From CAZKRU01 sp964555235 (lineage in GTDB: Bacteria; Verrucomicrobiota; Verrucomicrobiia; Methylacidiphilales; CAMAQI01): a stretch of 26,263 nucleotides of DNA. The translations under genes were made by a program, and so were the position numbers. Below, piece by piece: positions 8,096-15,205 of the stretch. The stretch's first letter is position 1. Each line of letters opens with the position of its first letter. The notes beneath the pieces were generated by a model. The model had not been told where the DNA came from, made no database searches, and was given only the letters and a program-made list of their open reading frames with translations. The stretch covers positions 1 through 26,263 of the forward strand of contig CAZKRU010000061.1 of the NCBI GenBank assembly GCA_964555235.1. The letters run 5' to 3'.

Positions 8096-8410
8096 TCATC
8101 CCAGCGACTTCTCCCACCACGATCGATACCGTTCTTCTACCGCCTCAGGACGTACGAAGACGATTTCAGGACATTCGTAGGAGTGATTTGATTTCACGCA
8201 TTCCACCAAAGACTCCCAATTTTCCTCGGAGGATTTAATCACCAACAGCACTTCATGATCCTGCTGGATTTTTCCTTCCCACCAGTAGTGAGACTCGATC
8301 CCGGGAACGAGATTCACGCAAGCCACCAACTTCTGTTCCAACAAAGCTTTGGCAATGCAACGACCCTCCTCTTCATTCCCAACGGTGACTAAAACAATCG
8401 CGGGTTTCAT
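8096..8410 (-). CDS. cutA: CutA1-type divalent cation tolerance protein
   Basis: This is a 104-residue protein of the trimeric CutA1 family, normal in length. The pattern is visible along the chain: IVLVTVGNEEEGRCIAKALL, then KLVACVNLVPGIESHYWWEG with the conserved Cys-Val-Asn and paired Trp residues. DHEVLLVIKSS follows, and the C-terminal YECPEIVFV precedes a final aromatic helix. Family members bind divalent metals in vitro and are linked to copper tolerance in Escherichia coli, but the physiological role remains debated. The ATG at 8410 overlaps the mnmA stop by four bases (ATGA), so it is probably translated by coupling to mnmA. Confidence 0.95.
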   Translation of the reverse strand: MKPAIVLVTVGNEEEGRCIAKALLEQKLVACVNLVPGIESHYWWEGKIQQDHEVLLVIKSSEENWESLVECVKSNHSYECPEIVFVRPEAVEERYRSWWEKSLG

Positions 8411-9540
8411 CCGGCAATCGCAGCAACATTTTCGGAAAGAGAAACGGGGGCCGCCAAACGCTCAATCCAACCGCCTCCCAAAACAAGATCCCCGTCGTAG
8501 CAGACCGCCGCTTGCCCCGGGGTCACTCCTGCTTGCGGATCCTGAAACTCCAAACGAGCCTTTCCTCCCTCCATCGGGTGAATGGTCGCAGGAACCGCCT
8601 GCCAGTTGTAACGGATTTTCACCATCACCGAACGAGGCGAGTTTCCCCATGATTGCTGCCAATTCGTATTCGCCAAAAAACAATCCGGGCGCATCAAATC
8701 TTCGTAATCACCCGCAATCACGCGTTGATTCACTGGATCAATATCAATCACATAAAGAGGACGCCCGTGACCGCCGCCCAATCCTTTGCGCTGACCGACG
8801 GTGTACATTTCGATCCCTTCGTGATCCCCAAGAAACGTTCCGTCTTGAAGGTAAATCCCTCCTTTTTTGAACTTCTCCGCACCAACATGGGATTTTAAAA
8901 AATCCGCGTAGTTATTTCCAGGAACAAAACAAATTTCCTGACTGTCTTCTTTGTCATACACCTTGAGTCCCAGCTTCTGTGCGATGGCGCGTACTGCCGG
9001 CTTTTCCAGGGTTCCAATCGGGGCGATGGCTCTGCTCAACTGCTCCGGCTTGAGACTGAAAAGAAAATAAGACTGATCTTTCTTGGCATCCCCCGCTCGC
9101 TTGAGCCGAGATCCCGCAGCATCATGTTCAATCACGGCATAATGCCCCGTCGCAATAAATTCCGCTCCCACTGATTGCGCCGTATGCTGAAGCTTTCCGA
9201 ACTTGAGCTTCTCATTGCACATCACGCACGGATTCGGCGTTCTTCCATTTCGATATTCATCCGTAAAATAATCGATCACCAACCGCTCAAACTCCTTGGA
9301 CTCATCCACCACGTAATGAGGAATATCCAATTGATGCGCCACCATCCGGGCATCCGCGACTGCCTGAGGCCCACAACATTTATCCTCAGCCCGGGACATA
9401 CAGTCTTGCGGCCAGACTTTCATCGTGACCCCAATCACCGTGAAGCCCTGCTCCTTGAGTAAATAGGCCGCCACACTCGAGTCAACGCCGCCACTCATTC
9501 CGAGAAGGACCCGGCGCTCTGGTTTTGCGATTACATCCAT
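8407..9540 (-). CDS. mnmA: tRNA-specific 2-thiouridylase MnmA
   Basis: This enzyme thiolates U34 of tRNA-Lys, -Glu and -Gln in the cytoplasm, using ATP to activate the base and a relayed persulfide as sulfur donor. The protein has 377 residues. The PP-loop motif GMSGGVDSSVAA is at about 14-25. The catalytic cysteine lies in NPCVMCNEKLKFG (C105) and the second cysteine in SQEICFVPG (C204), about 100 residues apart as in the family. ATGHYA and YTVGQRKGLG are also present, and the C-terminal beta-barrel ends the chain. I chose the ATG at 9540 because AGGG lies seven bases upstream. A TTG two codons earlier has its Shine-Dalgarno too close. cutA follows with a four-base overlap. Confidence 0.98.
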   Translation of the reverse strand: MDVIAKPERRVLLGMSGGVDSSVAAYLLKEQGFTVIGVTMKVWPQDCMSRAEDKCCGPQAVADARMVAHQLDIPHYVVDESKEFERLVIDYFTDEYRNGRTPNPCVMCNEKLKFGKLQHTAQSVGAEFIATGHYAVIEHDAAGSRLKRAGDAKKDQSYFLFSLKPEQLSRAIAPIGTLEKPAVRAIAQKLGLKVYDKEDSQEICFVPGNNYADFLKSHVGAEKFKKGGIYLQDGTFLGDHEGIEMYTVGQRKGLGGGHGRPLYVIDIDPVNQRVIAGDYEDLMRPDCFLANTNWQQSWGNSPRSVMVKIRYNWQAVPATIHPMEGGKARLEFQDPQAGVTPGQAAVCYDGDLVLGGGWIERLAAPVSLSENVAAIAG

Positions 9541-9855
9541 GAACAAACCCTAACAGCCTCCCAATTCGCGTCAATCCCTCGCGTATGCGGAGATTTCTCA
9601 CACGAAGGCAGTTTTTCGCGCAGAGATCGCCGAGTCCGCCGAGAAAACGTTTTTGCCCTCTGCGAGCACGGCGATCTCTGCGCGGAAAAATCCCTTCCTA
9701 CGTTCTCTTTCTTGATCGCCCATGACCAGAATGGCTCTGGCTTTGTGTGAAATAAATAGACCCGACCTCGTTCCCATAAACGAAAGCAGCCTTGACGGAA
9801 GTCCCCAATTGCATTGAACTTCACCCGTGTTGAATCTCAAAAATCGCTGACCCTC
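9541..9855. repeat. Divergent intergenic region with a long imperfect palindrome (repeat copy B)
   Basis: The 315 bases between the divergent mnmA and pseudouridine synthase genes contain no credible gene. Their main feature is an inverted repeat. The left arm 9612-9632 (TTTTTCGCGCAGAGATCGCCG) pairs with the right arm 9669-9690 with only one extra G. The 36-base centre includes the self-complementary AAAACGTTTT. The left arm and its continuation to 9639 match 7892-7919 nearly perfectly. Because the palindrome lies upstream of both genes it is not a terminator for either. I saw no convincing -35/-10 pair in the remaining 165 bases; short open frames here are repeat artefacts. Confidence 0.75.
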
Positions 9856-10803
9856 ATGCCGAATCCCCCAACCACTTGGACCTCCGAAGACTTACGCCCG
9901 CATTGGGATGCGCGACTCGATGCCACGCTCGCGCTCCTACTCGGAGAATCCCGCAATCGCATTCAACATTGGATCGAGTCCGGAGCGGTCACCATCACCC
10001 CGGCACCGACCAAAATTATTTCACGTCACAAGATTCATCCGAAAGAATCGATCACCATCACCCCGCCACCCGAGACAGAGGCCGCTCCCGAACCGCTTGC
10101 TGAAAAAATCCCCCTCCCGATTCTTTTTGAAGATGATCACCTCCTCATTCTGAACAAACCGGCCGGATTGGTGGTTCATCCGGGTGCCGGGAATCAGACC
10201 GGAACGCTCGTCAACGCACTCGTTCATTACTGCGGCGAAACTCTCGCGCGGCGCGGCGGATCGAATCGTTTGGGAATCGTTCACCGACTCGACAAGGAGA
10301 CGAGCGGCATCATGATCATCGCCAAAACCGATCGCGCTCACGAAAAAATCTCCACTCAATTTCAAGACCGAGTCGTTGAGAAACATTACCATGCGCTTGC
10401 TTGGGGCTCCTTTCGAAAAACGCGCGGCGAGTGCAAGGAATCGATCGGACGCCATCCGAAGCTGCGACAAAAAATGGCAATTCGAACCCGCGGCCGCGAA
10501 TCTCACACTTCCTATTCGATTTTAGAACAATGGCCTCGCGCCGCACTCGTCGATTGTGAACTTCACACGGGGCGCACCCACCAAATCCGGGTTCATCTCA
10601 GCCACATGGGCCACCCCATTGTCGGCGACACCCTTTACGGTCGCGCCCGAAAAATCCCGGGCCTTCCTCCCATCGAACGGCAAATGCTTCACGCCTACTC
10701 CATCGCCTTTCAACATCCTTCCACCCGAAAAGCGCTCTCTTTTACCGCAGAGCCCCCCGAAGATTTTCAACGGCTCCTTCGCTATTGGAGGGAAACGGCA
10801 TGA
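9856..10803 (+). CDS. RluA/RluD-family 23S rRNA/tRNA pseudouridine synthase
   Basis: This enzyme isomerises specific uridines to pseudouridine in structured RNA, most likely 23S rRNA. The protein has 315 residues. An N-terminal S4-like RNA-binding domain (about 20-75; LDATLALLLGESRNRIQHWI then GAVTI) is followed by the catalytic domain. ILNKPAGLVVHPGAG marks its start. The catalytic motif GIVHRLDKETSGIMIIAK contains the essential aspartate (about D146), and HTGRTHQIRVHLSHMGHPIV-type residues follow. S4 plus RluA catalytic domain is the RluC/RluD layout, and RluD is the better match, but the target site cannot be read from sequence. I chose the ATG at 9856 over an upstream TTG at 9814. No clear Shine-Dalgarno is visible. 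Confidence 0.93.
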   Translation: MPNPPTTWTSEDLRPHWDARLDATLALLLGESRNRIQHWIESGAVTITPAPTKIISRHKIHPKESITITPPPETEAAPEPLAEKIPLPILFEDDHLLILNKPAGLVVHPGAGNQTGTLVNALVHYCGETLARRGGSNRLGIVHRLDKETSGIMIIAKTDRAHEKISTQFQDRVVEKHYHALAWGSFRKTRGECKESIGRHPKLRQKMAIRTRGRESHTSYSILEQWPRAALVDCELHTGRTHQIRVHLSHMGHPIVGDTLYGRARKIPGLPPIERQMLHAYSIAFQHPSTRKALSFTAEPPEDFQRLLRYWRETA

Positions 10804-11690
10804 GCGATCTCGTCCCCGCCCTTCAAAACTATGTCCGCTTGCTTCAACGCGAGGGAATTCCTCACGTCGCCTTGAGTCGTGCCGCGCGGCAGGGGCTGAA
10901 GTCCATCCAATCGCCCGCTCCCTCTCCTCGAGTAACTACACCCGCTTCAACTGCACCGGCGCGCGCATCGACTCCGGTTTCGCGAACGACTCCGTTACCG
11001 AGTCCAACTCCCTCCACCACGCCTACTTCCCTTCCATTGGATCTTTCAGGCTTGGATCTCAAATCCGGAACCAAGGCCGAGCGTTTAGATCGACTTCGCC
11101 CGCTCGTCCTGAATTGTCAGCGCTGTCCGCATCTCGCCAGTACCCGAACTCAGGCGGTCTTCGGCGTTGGAAATCCTGAAGCGGAATTGATGTTTATTGG
11201 TGAAGCTCCCGGTGCTGACGAAGACGAGCAAGGTGAACCATTTGTCGGAAAGGCCGGACAACTTCTCACCAAGATGATCCAAGCGATGGGACTTCAACGG
11301 GAGCAAGTTTACATCGCCAACATTCTTAAATGTCGCCCGGACATGCCGACTGGCTCGACTGGAAATCGGAAACCGACGCTCGAGGAGATGAAAACGTGTC
11401 ATCCTTATCTCGAAGCGCAGCTCGCCATTATTCAACCGAAAGCCCTCGTTGCTCTGGGTGCCACAGCCATCGAGGGACTTCTCAACGAAAAAACGCCGAT
11501 CAGTAAACTTCGCGGAAAACTGATGATGTGGAATGGAATCCCCCTGATGCCGACCTATCATCCCGCGTACCTTCTCCGAAATCAGAGTGTCGCCGAAAAA
11601 CGGAAGGTCTGGGAGGATTTACTTCTCGTCATGGAGAGCCTCAAACTTCCGATTTCAGAAAAGCAGCGCGGCTTTTTTCTCAATAAATAA
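10800..11690 (+). CDS. Type 4 (family 4) uracil-DNA glycosylase, [4Fe-4S]
   Basis: This enzyme removes uracil from DNA in base excision repair. The protein has 296 residues with the catalytic domain at about 95-285. The active-site motif GEAPGADEDEQGEPFVGKAG (134-153) and the C-terminal YHPAYLLRN (253-261) are diagnostic. Four cysteines at 106, 109, 178 and 200 (CQRC, KCRP, TCHPY) fit the iron-sulfur cluster of this family. The N-terminus is unusual: residues 1-37 form a helical-looking segment, and a Pro/Ser/Thr-rich linker (about 38-78) follows, making the protein longer than the ~200-residue core. The start is ATG at 10800, overlapping the upstream stop (ATGA), with GGAGG eight bases before it. 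Confidence 0.95.
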   Translation: MSDLVPALQNYVRLLQREGIPHVALSRAARQGLKSIQSPAPSPRVTTPASTAPARASTPVSRTTPLPSPTPSTTPTSLPLDLSGLDLKSGTKAERLDRLRPLVLNCQRCPHLASTRTQAVFGVGNPEAELMFIGEAPGADEDEQGEPFVGKAGQLLTKMIQAMGLQREQVYIANILKCRPDMPTGSTGNRKPTLEEMKTCHPYLEAQLAIIQPKALVALGATAIEGLLNEKTPISKLRGKLMMWNGIPLMPTYHPAYLLRNQSVAEKRKVWEDLLLVMESLKLPISEKQRGFFLNK

Positions 11691-12069
11691 AGCTAAAGAG
11701 GATTTTTCCCACGCAGAGCTCCAGCCCCTGTGCTCATGGGGCAATTGGTGGAGAGAACAGGATTTTGTCTCTCGCTAAGCCCGCCAAGGCGCAAAGGAAT
11801 GTTCAACTTTAAATCCAAAAAGGCTTTCTTGGCGACTTGGCGTACCCTGCCCGCATCGCTACGCGAAGCGTTGCGGGCGGGACTTGGCGAGAAACAACCA
11901 CTTAGTGCTTTTGTTCCTTAGGAGGTACGGAGACCGCAGAGGATTGAATTTGGAATTAAAAAACAAAACAGATTTCCTCGGCGAACTCCCTCCCTCAGCG
12001 CGAGAACACTTCTTACTCGCATGAAAATTCTCCCTTGCCGACCCTTTGCAGGTCGTTAGCGTTTTGCGC
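11691..12069. repeat. Repeat-rich intergenic region upstream of lacZ
   Basis: These 379 bases hold no supported gene. They contain decayed copies of the dispersed family: CCCACGCAGAGCTCC, CCGCCAAGGCGCAAAGG, CTTGGCGACTTGGCG and GGAGACCGCAGAGG. A hairpin sits at 11850-11877: CCCGCATCGCT and AGCGTTGCGGG pair around a six-base loop with one mismatch. The hairpin is bracketed by an exact 9-bp direct repeat GACTTGGCG (11834-11842 and 11881-11889), as if a ~38-bp palindromic element had inserted. GCGACTTGGCGT here recurs exactly at 24851-24862. Any lacZ promoter must also lie here, but I could not identify one. Confidence 0.7.
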
Positions 12070-15000
12070 ATGGAACTTCTCTATGTTGGTACTCGTCGTT
12101 CTTGGGTTGCCCCGGAACTGATTCAAGTCAATCGCCTTCCCGCTCGGGCTACGCTTTATCCCTTTCCGACCCTCCCGCTCGCTCGTTCCGGAAATCGAAA
12201 CGACTCTCCTTGGTTTCAGTCCCTCAACGGATCATGGAAATTCCACCTCGCGGACCGCCCGGAGTCCGTTCCCGCCAATTTTATTCAACCCTCATTCGAT
12301 GTCAGCTCTTGGAAGGACCTCCCCGTTCCGAGCAACTGGACGATGCACGGGTACGATCGCCCCCATTATACGAACGTGAAAATGCCTTTTTCTCAAGAAC
12401 CCCCTCAAGTTCCCGAGGAGAATCCGACCGGCTGCTATCGAACCCATTTTGAAGTTCCTGCCAACTGGGACGGACGTCGAATCATCCTTCACATTGGCGG
12501 CGCGGAGAGCGTTCTCTATGTTTACATCAATGGCAAAGCCGTTGGAATGTCAAAGGATACGCGCCTCCCCTCGGAATTCGACCTCACCGATTTTGTCACT
12601 CCCGGAAAAACGAACACTCTCGCCGCCGTCGTGGTGAAATGGTCAGACGCCAGCTTTGTGGAAGATCAAGACCAGTGGTGGATGGGAGGAATTTTTCGCG
12701 AAATTTATCTCTACAGTACCGGGAAAACCCATCTCTCCGACCTTTTCGCCCGGGGAGGACTCACGTCAAACTACAAAGACGGCACCCTTCATGTCTCCGC
12801 GAAGCTCGGATTCCAAGGAGAGCCCGAAGCCGGTTGGGAAATGGAACTGCAAGTCTTGGATCCGTCCGGAAAACCGTGCTTTCGACGCCCGCTCCGCCAG
12901 GAAATTCCCGTTAAACGGGGAGGCTATCCCGAACGTTTGAAAGCGGAGTGGAAGGAAGTTCTCCCAAAGGTAAAATCGTGGTCCTCCGAGACTCCCCATC
13001 TTTACACGGCAATCCTCAGCCTCCATTCAGGAAAAGGAGCCGCGGTCGAATGGACATCCTGTCGCTTCGGATTTCGTTCCGTCGAACTCGGCGATCGAAA
13101 ACTTCTGATCAACGGGAAACTCGTCCGAATCAATGGCGTCAATCGTCACGAGCATGATGATGTCACCGGAAAAGTCATCTCGCGGGAATCGATGCTTCGC
13201 GATATTCAGCGCATGAAGGAGTTTAACGTCAACGCCGTTCGACTTTCCCATTATCCGAATGATCCCCTCTGGTACGACCTTTGTGACGAGCATGGACTTC
13301 TTCTGATTGACGAAGCCAACATTGAATCCCACGCCTTCCTCGCCTCGCTCTCCCGAGATCCCCAATACGCCTCCGCATTTCTGGAGCGCGGCATTCGCAT
13401 GGTCGAACGAGATAAAAACCACCCGAGTATTTTCGCCTGGTCCCTTGGAAACGAATCCGGGCATGGCCCACATCATGACGCAATGGCAGGATGGATTCGC
13501 TACACCGACCCAAGCCGGATCATTCATTATGAAGGCGCCATCTGGAACTGGAACAATCAACCGAATGTCGGAAGAGCTGCGAGTGATTTAATCTGCCCCA
13601 TGTACGCAACGATTGAGGATATCGTCAAATGGGCGAAAAATACCAAAAGCCCGGACCGACGACCGCTCATCCTCTGTGAATACTCACATGCGATGGGAAA
13701 CTCGAACGGATCGCTCTCCGATTACTATGCGGCCTTTGAAAAATATCCAGGCCTCCAGGGAGGATTTATTTGGGAGTGGGTCGATCACGGAATTAAAAAG
13801 AAAAATGATCAGGGCGAAGAGTTCTGGGCTTATGGAGGAGATTTCGGAGATACCCCGAATGATCTCAACTTCGTCTGTGATGGACTCGTCTGGCCCGATC
13901 GCAAAGCGCATCCGGGGCTTTACGAATTCAAAAAACTCGCCCAACCCGTCGTCGTCCGCGCCAAAAATCTGCGTCAGGGAAAAATTGAAGTCATCAATCG
14001 ATACGACCATCTCTCCCTCGAACATCTGATCGGCACCTGGGAAGTTACGGTAAATGGAAAAACCGTTCAGCAGGGAAAACTTCCCGCGCTCACCGTTGCT
14101 GCTGGAAAATCGAAAACCGTCTCCCTCCCCCTTCGCGCATTGACCCTCGAGCCGGGGCAGGAGGCATTTTTAATGATCCGTTTTCTCCTGAAAAAACCAC
14201 TCTCCCTCTTGAAGCCGGGGCATGAAGTCGGATGGGAACAGCTTCCTCTCGGCGTCGGTCGATCAAGGCCGAAAGCCCCCGCCCAATCCGGAACGCTCGC
14301 TTTTCAGGAAAAGGGAGAGCAACTCGTCCTCGGAACCAATGCCTTTCAATTCACCTTTGATCGCGCTCACGGAACCTTGTTGAAGTGGGAAACCGCAGGA
14401 CATTCTCTCATCGAATCGGGACCGGAGCTTCAAGTCTGGCGAGGCGTTACGGACAACGACGGAATCAAGGGATGGTCCGGACAGGATCGCAAAGCGCTGG
14501 GACGATGGATGGCGGCTGGAATTTTTGAAATGCAGCGAAGCCCCGGTGCCGCACGAATTCTCAAAAACAAAAATGGCTCGGTGACGGTCCAATCCAAAGT
14601 CGTCTGTTCCTTCAAGGCTTCCGCCAAAGGAGTCCAACTTCAACTCGATCAAACCGTTCATCCGGATGGCGCGCTTCAAATCGAAGCGCGATTCGATGTT
14701 CACGCCGCGGTGGCCGACCTGCCACGGCTCGGACTACGAATGACGCTTCCTGCCGAATTTGAATCCCTCGAATGGTTCGGACGCGGCCCCCATGAAAATT
14801 ATTCGGACCGAAAAAAAGGAACTTGGATCGGACGCTTTAAAAGCACGGTGACTGACGAATATGTTCCGTATATTCTTCCTCAGGAGCATGGCCATAAAAC
14901 CGACCTTCGCTGGATAACGCTTTCTTCACCGAATCTCGGAATTAAAATCTCCGGCGCACCGACCTTTGAGGGATCTGCCAGCCATTTTACCGCGGAAGAC

Positions 15001-15177
15001 CTTTTTGCGGCAAGACACACCTACGATCTCAAACCCCGTCGCGAAACGATCCTCAATCTTGACGTTGCTCAAAGGGGACTCGGAACAGCAAGCTGCGGAC
15101 CCGATACGCTTCCCGAATACCGTATCAAAGCGGGAACCCACCGCCTCCGGTTAGTTTTTCAACCGATTCAAAGCTAA
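12070..15177 (+). CDS. lacZ: Beta-galactosidase, glycoside hydrolase family 2 (LacZ type)
   Basis: This enzyme hydrolyses terminal beta-galactosides. At 1035 residues it is full length for the LacZ class. The domains run as expected: sugar-binding jelly roll (about 50-220, with FQSLNGSWKF and VPSNWTMHGYDRPHY), Ig-like domain, TIM barrel, second Ig-like domain and C-terminal beta-galactosidase small chain (GVTDNDGIKGW, then FGRGPHENYSDRKKG). The acid/base is E462 in SLGNESGHG and the nucleophile is E537 in ILCEYSHAMGNSNG, almost the E. coli numbering. There is no signal peptide, so it is probably cytoplasmic. I chose the ATG at 12070 over a TTG at 12046; no good Shine-Dalgarno is visible. No lac repressor or permease is adjacent. 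The glycan substrate could be broader than lactose. Confidence 0.95.
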   Translation: MELLYVGTRRSWVAPELIQVNRLPARATLYPFPTLPLARSGNRNDSPWFQSLNGSWKFHLADRPESVPANFIQPSFDVSSWKDLPVPSNWTMHGYDRPHYTNVKMPFSQEPPQVPEENPTGCYRTHFEVPANWDGRRIILHIGGAESVLYVYINGKAVGMSKDTRLPSEFDLTDFVTPGKTNTLAAVVVKWSDASFVEDQDQWWMGGIFREIYLYSTGKTHLSDLFARGGLTSNYKDGTLHVSAKLGFQGEPEAGWEMELQVLDPSGKPCFRRPLRQEIPVKRGGYPERLKAEWKEVLPKVKSWSSETPHLYTAILSLHSGKGAAVEWTSCRFGFRSVELGDRKLLINGKLVRINGVNRHEHDDVTGKVISRESMLRDIQRMKEFNVNAVRLSHYPNDPLWYDLCDEHGLLLIDEANIESHAFLASLSRDPQYASAFLERGIRMVERDKNHPSIFAWSLGNESGHGPHHDAMAGWIRYTDPSRIIHYEGAIWNWNNQPNVGRAASDLICPMYATIEDIVKWAKNTKSPDRRPLILCEYSHAMGNSNGSLSDYYAAFEKYPGLQGGFIWEWVDHGIKKKNDQGEEFWAYGGDFGDTPNDLNFVCDGLVWPDRKAHPGLYEFKKLAQPVVVRAKNLRQGKIEVINRYDHLSLEHLIGTWEVTVNGKTVQQGKLPALTVAAGKSKTVSLPLRALTLEPGQEAFLMIRFLLKKPLSLLKPGHEVGWEQLPLGVGRSRPKAPAQSGTLAFQEKGEQLVLGTNAFQFTFDRAHGTLLKWETAGHSLIESGPELQVWRGVTDNDGIKGWSGQDRKALGRWMAAGIFEMQRSPGAARILKNKNGSVTVQSKVVCSFKASAKGVQLQLDQTVHPDGALQIEARFDVHAAVADLPRLGLRMTLPAEFESLEWFGRGPHENYSDRKKGTWIGRFKSTVTDEYVPYILPQEHGHKTDLRWITLSSPNLGIKISGAPTFEGSASHFTAEDLFAARHTYDLKPRRETILNLDVAQRGLGTASCGPDTLPEYRIKAGTHRLRLVFQPIQS

Positions 15178-15205
15178 GAATCGCTCCTGTCGATAGCGCG
15201 TCGCC

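Noticed and set aside
9598..9840. Two overlapping minus-strand open frames of 80 and 97 codons between mnmA and the pseudouridine synthase gene
   Set aside because: They run through the palindromic repeat, overlap each other in different frames, and resemble no protein family.
12021..12059. Twelve-codon leader-like open frame upstream of lacZ (MKILPCRPFAGR)
   Set aside because: No Shine-Dalgarno, no attenuator hairpin and no regulatory codon run, so chance is the simpler explanation.
11691..12069. CRISPR-like array suggested by repeated words
   Set aside because: The repeats are irregular in length and spacing, with no constant repeat-spacer period and no cas genes.
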